From Chlorocebus sabaeus (taxonomy: Eukaryota; Chordata; Mammalia; Primates; Cercopithecidae): 64,000 nt of DNA. The position numbers and the translations under genes are program-made. The stretch is from NCBI RefSeq assembly GCF_047675955.1, contig NC_132915.1, forward strand, positions 47,754,026 through 47,818,025. The letters are read 5' to 3'. The notes below the pieces were generated by a model. It had not been told where the DNA came from. It made no database searches and worked only from the letters and a program-made list of their open reading frames with translations. Position 1 is the stretch's first letter. Each line of letters begins with the position of its first letter. This document shows positions 45,467 through 56,769 of this stretch, in pieces.

Positions 45467-45529
45467 ATGGAATGCTGCCGTCGGGCAACTCCTGGCACAC
45501 TGCTCCTCTTTCTGGCTTTCCTGCTCCTG
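45467..45529 (+). CDS. ADAMTSL1: ADAMTSL1 first coding exon (signal peptide start)
   Basis: Twenty-one codons reading MECCRRATPGTLLLFLAFLL plus one more Leu. I recognise this as the N-terminus of ADAMTS-like 1 (punctin-1). The protein is a secreted extracellular-matrix glycoprotein with thrombospondin type 1 repeats and a cysteine-rich/spacer module; it lacks the metalloprotease domain of true ADAMTS enzymes. This exon encodes the basic n-region (RR) and the hydrophobic core of the signal peptide; the cleavage region and all folded domains are in later exons outside the window. The start is chosen because it is the first ATG after the in-frame stop at 45398-45400 and has a strong context (A at -3, G at +4). 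The exon ends in CTCCTG with donor GTAAAT at 45530, phase 0. Reading on would give intron-encoded residues VNVFSFQ, not part of the known protein. Confidence 0.92.
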
Positions 45530-45582
45530 GTAAATGTCTTTTCATTTCAATACATTGCTATTGCCATTGAGTCTGGGTGCTG

Positions 45583-45584
<2 letters not shown>

Positions 45585-45628
<44 letters not shown>
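45585..45628 (+). repeat. (GT)22 microsatellite beside the donor
   Basis: An uninterrupted run of 22 GT units beginning 55 bases after the splice donor. In the nascent ADAMTSL1 RNA it is (UG)22, the preferred target of TDP-43; in DNA it can form Z-DNA. The length should be polymorphic. Confidence 0.97.
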
Positions 45629-45629
<1 letters not shown>

Positions 45630-47439
45630 TTTATCTTAAAGCTCCAGGTGAAATAACGTACACGATTACAAAGAGAGAAAACTCCTTCCAGAACTTTGAA
45701 CCCCAACTTCCCAAGCAAGATGAAGTCTGCAGGACTTTCTGGAATTAGTTACTGCTATATCGTAATACTGATACTGAGACATGAACTTTGGGACATACTG
45801 CATGGAGTGTGGGAGCTGAGGACTGTATACATGGTGGTGCGTATGCTCGGAATTTGGATAACAGACATCCTGAAATCAAACTCACTCACTCTGGTGTTCC
45901 GAACTTTTTGAAGGATAGGCTTTGCCGGGCTTGCCCGTACTGCCTTTAATGAATTATTTTCCGTCTACGCACATGTACTAAGGAGCCAGGTAAACAGGGG
46001 AATGAGAGGCTCTTTGCAGCCAACCCAGATTATAGCTCATAATTACTGCAAGTCATTTATGGATAGAAGTTAATGCTAGGATTTATGAATTGAGGATTAT
46101 AGTCTTTGATCTCTAATTTACTTTTAAAGAAGAAAAAAGAATGATGACTTTTAGTACGGCTGATTGCCACAGCCATAGTGATAAGATGCTCTGCTCTTGA
46201 ACATCAGTACACATTGCATTTTTGACTCAAAGTAAATGTTCCATTGTGACTCATACTTGGTTTTATGGGCAGAAAATGAACATTTACTGTCCAAAATAAA
46301 TCTACACTCAAAATATTAATAGCAATGCACATTTTTTTAAACCAGAGTGTTCTGGGCAGGCAGCTTAGTAAACCTCATCTGAAGGTTTGATTCCAAAATT
46401 TGCACACACTGATCCAAACAAATGTGATTGTAGTTTTTCCTGTCACATTTATAACATGCCAGAACTTCCTCAGAAGGTAACAAGGCAAGAAGAGAACAAG
46501 GTAAAAATGTAGTAAATGAATAGGTTGCATTGATTCCTTGATGGGGAAGGAATGTTTTGTTCTGATTAGATTCTGACACATCTGATCTGCCCTATAATTT
46601 TGAAGTAGGGAAGCAAGCCATTTGGTACAAATTGAAAAAGTCCAGGAGATTCATCAAATAGAGTAGTCAGACAGAGATTAAATATTTTATACATTCCCAC
46701 TTCTTAATGATTTGCATCTTTGTAGCTAAGGAATTATAATGCTGCATTGCAGGTGCTATAAATATAGAAATATATTTTTAATATATTTTTCATAGAAATT
46801 TAAAGGCAAACTACATTTTAAGCATGAATGAACTGTAAGTTTTAGCTGTTCTGAAAAATATAAAGAACAGAATGTTTAGGTATGCTTTATGACTTGTGGA
46901 GCAAGCGATTTATGAAAGGTGTCTCATTTTTTCCATATGGGATGTGTTACTTGTATACACCATTAGTTTGTCTCATCTTTCCTTCTTTGTGATTTTTTTA
47001 AGTGTGTGTTATTTTCCCATTATATTGCATCATAAAGCAAATTACCAGTACACATTACTTTTTTTGATATTTTCATATGGAAGCATGATCTCATTATACT
47101 TTAATAAAACTTTCCCATTCAGGAATAGATTGTTTTGCTATCCATTTGGTAAATGCATTATATCCCTCTGATATCTTGAATATTCATATATGTATTTGAG
47201 CATATAATTTGACTTATGTGGAATGAAAAGGTATGTATGCTTATTTCAGAAGGACTTAAAACATATCATGTTTAAATTACAATTATCGTATTATAAAGAT
47301 AAAATTAAAACAAACCTAGGTTTGTTTTACCCCTGCATTTAAATGAAACGGAAATCTGAGAGTTATGCTACAAAAGAAAGAACTGACTGGTGTTTACATA
47401 CATCCCTTTGCAAAGCAATAACAGCATTAGTAATTGCTG
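45629..47439. other. Intron 1, no feature recognised
   Basis: Unique AT-rich intronic sequence without a recognised repeat over 1.8 kb. Open frames are short and featureless. Confidence 0.5.
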
Positions 47440-47585
47440 TCATGTATTTTCTGGATGAATATGGCTAGTTGTTTGAAAATCATTACAATGAATCCTTACA
47501 ATAATCATACAAATAAGACATTTTTAAACCCATTTTTCAGGTAATGAAATAAGCTTGCATTTGAATCCAAAGGTCAAATAATGGA
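47440..47585 (-). mobile_element. MIR fragment
   Basis: AATCCTTACAATAATCATAC, TAAACCCATTTTTCAGGTAA and TGCATTTGAATCCAAAGGTC resemble the core and head of an antisense MIR. Confidence 0.5.
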
Positions 47586-50500
47586 GAGAATAGAGCATGT
47601 TTGCTTCGTATGGTGGTAGTAAATATTTAGCAACAGTGAAAACAGTGGTGCAGGTTAGTCTGTACCCTTTGTTGGAGATATTTAGGCTTTTTGCATCATC
47701 TTGGTCATTAAAGATATCTACAATATCATGAGCGCTTGTTAGACTTGCTCATTAACAGCCCCCTTTAACATTAAATTTAATTATTGGCTTAAGAGACTGT
47801 GACCTTTAGCCTGTTCTGTACTTGATTTAGAACTACAAGTGTAGCATCGTCAACTCAACCTTCAAGCTTGATAGAGAAATTGAATTGAGTTTTTTTGTTT
47901 TTTTGGTTTTTTGGTTTTTTTTTCATTTACACATTGCAAGGATTCTGTCTATTTTTGGACTTACTTTGGGCAATTTCTAAAGGTCTCTGTAACTTAATTG
48001 GAAAAAATCCTGTCCATTTAGTGGCAAGCCCAGTTTCTACCTTATCAAAATATCCTTCATTTCATTGACAGCTGAATCATCTGTATCATGACTAGGTTCT
48101 TCAGTGTATACAAATATTGAAGGTTGTTCAGCCTCCATTCTGTCAAAATCCTTTCCTCTTGGAACTTACTTCTTAGAGAATGGGCTTCCTGTGTCTTGAA
48201 TCTATTTTAGGTTACCACCCATATTTTCATGCAAAGAACATATATCATAGGTTTTTCTTATATTCTGGACACAATAGGACAAGTCATACTGATCAAGAGA
48301 TTTCATTTGATATTCAGGTGAAATTAAACTACATAATGCCATTTTCCCAATCCTCCCATCCTGCTCTCTCGTTTTTATTCTCTCTCCTTTGTCCCAATTT
48401 GTTTAGCTCAAAAAGAATGTGGCAAAAACCATGACCGGCCATTGACATATGTGTCCATCTACACTTGAAGTCAAATCACTTCTTGTCAGAAAGGCGTTTA
48501 ATCAAATTTGCATTTGCCTTTTGTTTCTTTTAAGTAGTTTTAAGCTCTTTCGCCTGCTATTGTGAGAGTTGCAAGAGTAACACTAGGAATTATAATAAAG
48601 TACATGTGTTTTTCTGTTGAATTTCTTTTTCTTCTCTGCCCTAATTTATACATGGCAACTAGTCAAACACAATAGCCCATTCCCTTCAGTCCCTCTGGCA
48701 CTCTCTCCCACTATTATCTAAGTGGATCTATCTTGGATGGGGAGAAGCGCCATTAGCTTGTGGAATGAATGTTAAGTCCCTTATTTACAGGAGAACACAG
48801 CCTGTTCCAGCAGCTTGTATGTCTGTGTGTGTTCATGTGCATGCACAAGCACCTTTCTATTAATTGTTCACTCCACACAGATTTCTTATTCTCAAGCCTA
48901 GATTGTCCTTAAATCAAGCCTGAAGACTTTTCACATAGATCTAAAGGACACTATGAAGCATTTAAAATTTAAAAATCACTTTCTTCAAGTTTTTGTGAAG
49001 TTTCTTATCTAGATATGGCCAGCTACATTTTTTTTTTCAGGTTCCTGTTTTTAGTGTTTCAGTGTGTTCAGGACCACTTTCTGGCCCCCATTATTATTTT
49101 CACATACACCATTTATGTTGCTGCATTTAAGTTGAGGGAAGAGTGTCCAACAGTGGTCACTAGTGAACTGCAGAAGAATCTTGTTATACCAGGAACATTT
49201 TTCCTTGAAAATGTATATGAATATTGAAGTCTTTTGAAAGACAAAGAGAATGAATAAATAAATGCATGTATGTGTTTGTACATTTGTAAGTTTTAATACA
49301 TGTTGGTGCCCTTTACTATTATATATGTATAATTTGGAGAGCAGTCTTCTAGCACACCATGCAGTAGGCTATTACTCAAACTTAGGAGGTGCACAAAGTT
49401 TATTCTTATATCCTACTAACAAAATTACAGTTAGGATTTGCCATTTTTATCAGTTAAGTGTGGTTAACCCTATACAAGTTACTCATTTTTTTTTAAACTT
49501 AGTTTATTTGGGCTGTATTTTGTTTGGGGATTATATTAGCATGAGACATGGTCTGGGTGTTTTGGTTCTCCCCTTTATTATGGCTTACTCAGAAAATAAT
49601 TTTAAACTCTTCCAGGAAAAATATAGTGTCCTATGAATTTCTGCTTTTCCCGAGTGCCGTGTTGATATGTGAACTAAACGAAAAGAAAAAATGACTTACA
49701 GAGACTATCAAAGGGTTCTTTAATTCTTCATATTTTCAGTGATTCCTAAATTCATATGTGTAGTTCTGTTTCTTTGGTCAAGTGGCAGCTCTGCTTTTAA
49801 GGCATGTATCTTTCAGTTTCCGGGAATGACACACTCTCAGGTATGGCTATATACGTTTATTTGTGCCCTCCTCTCAGTAAGCGTATTCTACTGTTTCTGT
49901 GGTCTCATGAGTAGAGTGACCCAGAAATGACCTCTTCGTAGCATAAGGACTGGAGCCTTTTCTTGAGTGAGGGCATTCTTTGAATCACCATGAATAACCT
50001 ACTGGTTAAGTGTGTTGAGATAGTCACAGGAAAATGTGTCTCAATCAAGTTTTAGAGTCTTGTCATTGTTACTAATTTTCTTCTTTTAGAGAGCTGGCTT
50101 CAAACTTTGTGTTTTCACCAGAATGAGACAAGTGCATGTCATTTTCTGTCTACATCATAAAAACCATACCATGTGGTTGAATTTTGGCTTGATTGGCAGT
50201 ACTGGCTCATGAGCAGCTTAGGACTGGCATACCAGAGGTGATGTAAGTCCTAAAGGATCCTAATTGAAATAGGCCAGCACAGCTGTGTGGGGAGCCTGCC
50301 TGCTAACTGGGGTAAGCTGTTGCTATCAACCCCTTCTTTCCATGAGCTCAAAAATAAATGACTAAATCTTCCCAATTCCCGAACTTCAAGATTAAAACCT
50401 ACATTGAATAAAGCTTAACTGTTCTGTTTCGCCTCTCAGGGACTCTGTTAACTGGAGGACCCAGCCTGGAGGGCAGTTAGTTAAAAGTTTTCTGGCCTCG

Positions 50501-50879
50501 TCAAGAAGATACCCAATGGCCGTAATCTGCAGCCAACAGTGACCTTGAGCTTTTTGTTTATTGTCTTTCCCAAGAAACTCAGTATTTATAAATCCATTGA
50601 AATGTTTTGCTGTATTCCCAGGCATTCTTTGTTTTGATTACAGAAATATACTCTATCTCATGAAGTAATTGTAACCTTTATTAGGAGAAATACCGTAATT
50701 TCTGTGTTCAGATAGTCTCATCCCAAACTCTACCCATATATAGCTATGTGTATAGTCAGCACTTAGTAATTGCTTGTCAGAAGGCATAAATGATTCATTG
50801 TAATCTCTCAAATATTGTATATGTGATTTTTATAGTTCTTGGGCTACTTTGCATTTATCTGTGCCACTGCCCGTCTCCT
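47586..50879. other. Intron 1, no feature recognised
   Basis: Over 3 kb of largely unique sequence. A T/G low-complexity run lies at 47890-47923 and a T run near 49028. A 124-codon frame at 49262-49636 shows no domain, and its composition follows the AT-rich DNA. Confidence 0.5.
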
Positions 50880-51012
50880 ACTTATCTTATACTTCTGTCT
50901 GTTCCACAAAGCTGTGGGGGACAGCAGAAGGAGTGACTTGTTCCTCCTGCCTCTTTCAGAATGCCTGGTAATTTGATCTCAATAAATGTGGGTGAATGAA
51001 TAAATAAATGGA
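50880..51012 (+). mobile_element. L2 LINE 3' end
   Basis: CTGTGGGGGACAGCAGAAGG, then AGAATGCCTGGTAATTTGAT, CTCAATAAATGTGGGTGAAT and GAATAAATAAA resemble the sense L2 terminus. Its last 51 bases (50962-51012) were copied to 53581-53630. Confidence 0.6.
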
Positions 51013-51439
51013 AAAATAAGAATGACTTGGCAAGAAAAGGTGAAAACAAGGAAAAGTACAAGTAGGAAGGAAAAATGTAAGCATTCATTTTACATGTGAG
51101 GCATTTCACTATTTCTGGTTTTAGTAAGACCAAGTCAACAACCCTAATAAATGCAAAAGAGGAATATATTCTGTATTCCTTTCTCTGTCTCTTAAATATA
51201 CATAGCCACACACTGAACAACAATTAAACAACAACCCCTTTTGCTCTTGTTAATTAGAATGAATCATTTTGGATGTTTCATATATTTTTTATCCATTTAG
51301 TTCTCAAGTATTTTTCCTTTTACAAAACTTGTCCTCAGGAAGAAAATGATATTTACATTAGTCACAGTTTTATAAAACTTGAAAGTACTTATAATAAATT
51401 CTCATGTTAGCAGAGACAATGCTGTGGATTCACTAAAAC
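51013..51439. other. Intron 1, no feature recognised
   Basis: Unique AT-rich sequence. Confidence 0.5.
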
Positions 51440-51840
51440 CTATTTCTTCTTACCACTGGGTACAATGATAAACTGTATTTGCCAGCCTTCCCTGTGATTG
51501 GATGGTGCTATGTAATTGAGTTCTCATCAGTGAAAAACAGCTAGAAGTACTATACTGCACTTGTAGGCCTGATCCCTCAGCTCTATGTGATCCTCCAAGC
51601 ATCAGACACTCTCTTTACCTGCCTGCTGGATGCAGAGAATCCACTAGAAGAAACTTCATGGATCTAAGGAATGGCAAAGCCACCAAATGGAAGTCTAGGT
51701 CCCTGAATGACTACATGGAGCACGGCCCCTCAGTGTCACTCTCACAGACTTACACTGTGAACATTCATTTAACCACAAGCAAGAAATAAACTTTGTTTTG
51801 TGAAAACCCTGAAATTTGGGGAAAGGTATTGTTTGTTATA
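51440..51840 (+). mobile_element. Probable solo LTR, MaLR/ERVL type
   Basis: CCAGCCTTCCCTGTGATTGG, ATGGTGCTATGTAATTGAGT, CTGCTGGATGCAGAGAATCC, AATGGCAAAGCCACCAAATG, CCCTGAATGACTACATGGAG and AAGAAATAAACTTTGTTTTG match a conserved LTR text ending in a polyadenylation signal (AATAAA at 51784). Family name not fixed. Confidence 0.5.
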
Positions 51841-52498
51841 CTGAAAACTTTTAAAAAATAACATATGCTTCAAATTTGGATGCTATGCATGCCAGTACTT
51901 ACTCATAAGTAAGTACTAATACCATTTTCCATTTATTATATGGGAAAAGAGAACTAACAAGATGCCACATCATCCTAATGGTGGTTTGATCTTTGTGGTT
52001 TGCAATTGACTGCATACCTAAAGTGTGATAAGTAGTTGGGGGTATGTGTCAGTACTACAGGGAATATAGGAAAATGGGTCCACTTTTAAAACATAGAATC
52101 TGGAAGTGGATGAGGGAGTGGTAGAAAATGAGGAAAGAAAACCGAAGAGGCAAGGCTGTGGTGAAACAGTTAGAATCTCCTGGGACAGAGTGGGATCAAA
52201 CAGTGAGGCCAAGGACACAGAAGCACACAGATCCAAGGGGAAGGCAAATATAACAGAAAAAGACTCTGAGAAGCTGAAACCAGGGTGCAACACTGAAACT
52301 GCTCCAAGGGCAGAATGTCAGAAAACCAGAGTGAACAATTCACAGAGAGGGGAACAGACTCCCAAAGGCAAAGAAAACAAATGTTTTGTACAGCGGTATA
52401 CAAAGCAAACCACACTTCTTGAATATCCCTAGTTTTAAACAATCTTTAACACATTTTTCTTGGAGGTGTTTGAGTGCCGTGAAAGAACAGTGATTTTA
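51841..52498. other. Intron 1, purine-rich open stretch
   Basis: 52090-52400 is purine-rich on the plus strand and keeps a 108-codon frame open (52106-52432). The frame does not start with ATG and the peptide is polar (Lys, Glu, Thr, Asn) with no domain. I treat it as non-coding. Confidence 0.45.
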
Positions 52499-52809
52499 GG
52501 CTGGGTGCGGTGGCTCATATCTGTAATCCCAGCACTCTGGGAGGCCGAGGAGGGTGGATCACTTGAGGTCAGGAGTTCGAGACCAGCCTGGCCAACATGG
52601 TGAAACCCCGTCTCTACTAAAAATACAAAAATTAGCTGGGCGTGGTGGCAGGCACCTGTATTCCTGGCTACTTGGGAGGCTGAGATGGATTTGCTTTAAC
52701 CCAGGAGGTGGAGGTTGCAGTGAGCTGAGATCAAGTCATTGTACTCCAGCCTGGCGACAAGAACAAAACTCCATCTCCAAAACAAACAAACAAACAAACA
52801 AACAAAAAC
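52499..52809 (+). mobile_element. AluS-type SINE with (AAAC)n tail
   Basis: Sense Alu from GGCTGGGTGCGGTGGCTCAT to an AAAC tetranucleotide tail at about 52779-52808. Target duplication ACAGTGATTTTA (52487-52498) versus ACAGTGGTTTTA (52810-52821). Confidence 0.95.
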
Positions 52810-52821
52810 ACAGTGGTTTTA

Positions 52822-53580
52822 GAATGGAACCATCTGGGCAGCAGCACTGATTCCAGCTCCATGTCCGTGGCCCAGTCACACAATTCCCTTCAGCTTCTAT
52901 CTGCTCATCCATGCTCTACTGCCCATTGCACCCAGCTCTCCAGGATGCTGCGACAGGCAAAGGCACTGTTAGATGTCGAGGTGTTCTGGAAACTCCCAAG
53001 TACTGTAACAATTCAGGTGATTACCCTCATTCATGTGAAAATCATTTCTCTGTCACCAACTGTCTACCAGTGGGTAGAGCCAGGCTTCAATGGAGACAGA
53101 CAAAGACTCCATGAGAGATTAAGACACTATCTCTACAGTGAAGAACTTGGTAGTGTGTTGGACATTTTGTTGTCAAGAGTTGTTTGTTTTTTAATTTTTC
53201 AAAACACAGCTCTTCTGTAGGCAAGTTTTTTGATGGACATTATTATTTTCAATTTCCCCACAAGCTGATTCATCTTGTAAATAACTCTCTGCACTTGCTT
53301 AGATGCTGTTTGTTTAACCCTTTTATCCCTGTGTAAGTGTAAATCATGGCTTTCCATAGATTATGAATGTGTTATTTTCAAATTATCAGTCACTATTTGA
53401 CTCTGAACATGAAAAATTATTTTTACTTTTTGTAGAGTTCATAATCTGAGTTTGTGCAACAGAACACATTGGAACAATTTTTTTAGTTAATATTCTTTAG
53501 GGAAAAACTATTCTCAAGATAAATTGTTATCTTTGAGAGGATTATCATTATGTGTGACCAATATCTAGAGAGTTTTCATC
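52822..53580. other. Intron 1, no feature recognised
   Basis: Unique sequence. A 135-codon plus-strand frame (52813-53220) begins in the Alu tail and has no recognised domain. Confidence 0.45.
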
Positions 53581-53630
53581 TGCCTGGTAATTTGATCTCA
53601 ATAAATGTGGGTGAATGAATAATAAATGGA
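53581..53630. repeat. 50-base copy of upstream L2 terminus
   Basis: The first 40 bases are identical to 50962-51001 (start TGCCTGGTAATTTGATCTCA). The next ten match 51002-51012 with one A fewer. The surrounding sequence is not L2, so this is the acceptor of a templated copy made from 2.6 kb upstream. Confidence 0.93.
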
Positions 53631-53656
53631 GATTCCCCACTATCACTGGGGAATCT
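53630..53656. repeat. Perfect 10-base hairpin
   Basis: AGATTCCCCA (53630-53639) and TGGGGAATCT (53647-53656) are exact inverted copies around a seven-base loop. The hairpin starts at the last base of the templated copy. Confidence 0.9.
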
Positions 53657-54819
53657 GCTGCCAGATTACAATCTGTACATAGTTTCTACTACATTTTGCT
53701 TTCTTTGCAACAACCAAAATCCATGCAAAAAACAAATACATTCCATTTGGAATTACATTTCTGTCAGTGCAATTACTATACAAGGTTGGATCTCCCATCC
53801 TCGTTAGAATTATACCTAAAGTTCTTATTAAAATAAATTAATTACAATAAGACCAAAATGGCCTTGTGCATCAAAAGGAGGATAGTTGAAGAAAGGGAAT
53901 AGCAGAAAAATCACGTGCATGAGCATATGCCATTTATAATACAGGAGATTTATTCCACTTCTGAGGCAAGAAATTGCCGGACTCTAATAGTTTCACCACC
54001 TGTGAATTATTTGGGTGCACCTCATAAGCGGGTTCTTTCTTCTATTTGTTTAAAGAAATAAGTGGTATGTTTGCCAATTCTACACTACATTAATTTTCAC
54101 GGAGTTTCCATTTTCATCTTCATTGCTTTTTCAGATTTTTTTCCAAAGCTTCTGCCATTCTCCAACTAAAGCTTTGGGTATTTTCCCCTTCAATTTTTGT
54201 CCAGGGACTTTCTCTAAGTCAATTCAGTTTGTTGGCATAAATGTTGGGATGAAAAGAGTGTGATAACCTAAGACATCCTGACATAAATTCCAAGAGCACT
54301 AAAGAAATGAGACAGGAAATTGTGAGCAACCTATAATAAATTCAAACTGTCTAATAAAATAAATATACCTCACTTTGTTCCCATAGTAAGGTATGGTAGG
54401 GTGTCTGATTTCTCAGCCTCCTTTGCTGGCTGTCATCTCAGTCACCATCTGAAGTCTGTAAGAGTATTGTTAGAATATTGTACTGCATCAATAGAACCAG
54501 GAATGAAAAAGAGTAATGGAAACAGTAAGAACTCCTACTGTTCAGGTGTTCTTAAGTGAGATTTGAAGGGAACATTTTCAGAACTAGCTGGTTCTTTTAT
54601 TCTAGTTGTTATAACCATTTGTCACTGAGATCTAATTTAATTTCCCTAATACACCACACACTTTTAATTCTTATTTGGGGCTTGTAGCTGGTCTGAGATA
54701 ACAAACATGCTTTGAAATTACTGTTATGAAGTTAATTGGCATTTAAATTCCCAGCCCATAGATTCATAGCATTTCAGAATTAAAGGGAATCTTTGATGCA
54801 TGCAGAATGTGACCTCAGT
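53657..54819. other. Intron 1, no feature recognised
   Basis: Unique sequence with no recognised repeat or exon. Confidence 0.5.
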
Positions 54820-54955
54820 TGACTGGGATCTCTTTGAAGGCAGGGGTTTTGTTTTATTTTGTCCTGAATATCTTTGTATGTCTAGCACCAGACAAAGAGT
54901 TTGATATAGAAAAACTGTTCGATGTAAGTTTGTTGTTTGAATAAATTAATTAGTT
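54820..54955 (+). mobile_element. L2 LINE 3' end
   Basis: GGGATCTCTTTGAAGGCAGG, GTTTTGTTTTATTTTGTCCT, GAATATCTTTGTATGTCTAG, CACCAGACAAAGAG and TTGTTTGAATAAATT follow the sense L2 terminus. Confidence 0.75.
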
Positions 54956-55439
54956 GCCTATTCTAGCCCTTTCATTTTGCAGATAATTTAATTTAAAATA
55001 TAAATGTCTGTAAAGAGATTCGAGTCATATTTATTAGGAGCACCTAGTACATAGCATCTGGATACCGGAATCTTGTGCTGTTTCCTTTGAGTCTGTTCTC
55101 CTTCTGTTGAGTTCATTCTCCTGTATTATACTGTGTGGCCCCTTAAGGACCTTTCAATAACAGCCATCATGCTGGCTTTGGTAGAGAGGGATTCAAATGT
55201 TGAAATGTCACGTGCAGAAGAAACCGAGGATCGAATGAAGCTGCTGCAAAACAATCTTCAGTTAAAACTCAAAGATTGTTGTTGGCTTATAAATATCAAG
55301 GTGACCTGACAAGAACAGAGAACTAAAATCTGTAAAGTTGTGTAAACTAAAATCTTCCCTAGAGTTGTGTCTTACCAATAAGCCTCATTTATCTTGTTTC
55401 CCTATTAATGAAAAATGTGGATAATTTGGTGATGTATGT
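54956..55439. other. Intron 1, no feature recognised
   Basis: Unique sequence. Confidence 0.5.
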
Positions 55440-55645
55440 GTGAAAATAACTTCATATGGGATCTTGCATGTAGCAGGTCTCCAAGAAGTGCTAGCTTTCT
55501 TTCCTCCCTCAGTGCAAAATAGCATCTTCATTGAGAACCTGCTATGTATCAGGCACTGTGCTAGGTACTTGCTATGCTGTGTTGAACAAAACAGACATGG
55601 TCCTAAAGATGAGTCCCTCTACATAGAATATCAGTAAGGATTTGG
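55440..55645. mobile_element. MIR tail and antisense L2 tail
   Basis: 55455-55505 (TCTTGCATGTAGCAGGTCTC) looks like a sense MIR end. 55530-55645 (GAACCTGCTATGTATCAGGC, ACTGTGCTAGGTACTTGC, GAACAAAACAGACATGGTCC) is an antisense L2 tail. Confidence 0.6.
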
Positions 55646-56439
55646 GACAGGGGTGAGGAAGACAGGAATTAATTGTCTAGTACTTTCCATCGGTTTTATG
55701 TTGCTGTCATGATATTATTTTCTTTAAACTGTATATTTAACTATTGCTGATGTAAGGGGGTTTCTGCCTAAAGAAATAGACACATTAATTCATTATTTAT
55801 AGGGATTCAAGAAAGAATGTGTTAGAAAAACTCTAAATCTCTACAGATTTATATTAAGGTCATTTCTTTGACTTTTGCCTTTTTTTCCTGAAATCCTCTT
55901 TTTTAGGAATACTGAAACCTAAGCTTAATGAGTGTATTACTTTGTCTCTGTGTTTATTTGATACATAAACACCTGTCTTTTCAATCTAGAGCTATACTAA
56001 AGTAGTAAAACCTTTAAACCAGCCCTCTTTCAGGCAAATAAAAGGCCAGTCAGCTGCCTAGAGAAGGCTAATGACAGTAGGTTTTCCCACAAAGGGTTGG
56101 CTAACTTCAGTTTGCTGGTGCTGGGACTCTTATTAAGCAGGACTGTTTTGGCTGCAAACTCCAGGATCTTGATTTTAAGAAACTCGATCAGTGGGTTTTG
56201 CCCAATTGAGAGTTCTAGATGATTTACAGCAGTGATTCTCAGACTTTTGAATTTCATAGACTATTAAAATTTCAGAAGAAAAATAAAGCTGGTTGGCAGG
56301 TAGGTAGGAGTTATGGAAAATAGAGACAAAATTTCTAATTTTTTGTATTGTTAACTAAGGATGCTAATAAAATAAATTTCTATCACCATAGTTTCATCAA
56401 TGAAATAACATTAGTTAATACTAAAGAGAGTACTTGCTT
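55646..56439. other. Intron 1, possible MER5 end
   Basis: Unique sequence. CAGTGATTCTCAGACTTTTG at 56228 resembles a hAT/MER5-type terminus, with little recognisable body after it. Confidence 0.45.
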
Positions 56440-56640
56440 CAAAGTAAGGAGCACTTTATAGACACTGCATTAAATTGTCTAATTCCCAAAAGAACCCTAT
56501 GGACGGAGTCATGACAATTTTCCATCTTGACAAGGAAACTGAGGCACAGAGAGGTTATGTAACATGCTTAAGGTCTCTCAGTCAGTAGGGGAAGGGTACA
56601 GATTTGAACCGAGGCAGAGTTCATTCGTGTCTCAACTCTC
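56440..56640 (-). mobile_element. MIR
   Basis: Antisense MIR: AGCACTTTATAGACACTGCA, AAAAGAACCCTATGGACG, GACAAGGAAACTGAGGCACA, GAGAGGTTATGTAACATGCT and GATTTGAACCGAGGCAGAG. Confidence 0.85.
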
Positions 56641-56769
56641 CCATTTTCTTTTACCAGTACAAGAAATTAAAGGTCATTTGAAAAAGCCAAAAGTCCCAGG
56701 TACATGATTTCAGAAGAAAAAAATAACTAAACATGTTTAGCTTTATGGAAAGCTAACCAATGTCCTTAT
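56641..56769. other. Intron 1, no feature recognised
   Basis: Short unique spacer. Confidence 0.4.

Noticed and set aside
45434..45748. 104-codon frame running through the ADAMTSL1 start
   Set aside because: It begins at a non-ATG codon upstream and reads past the splice donor at 45530 into intron and the (GT)n tract; only 45467-45529 is coding.
49262..49636. 124-codon plus-strand frame in intron 1
   Set aside because: Composition simply follows the AT-rich DNA and no domain is recognised.
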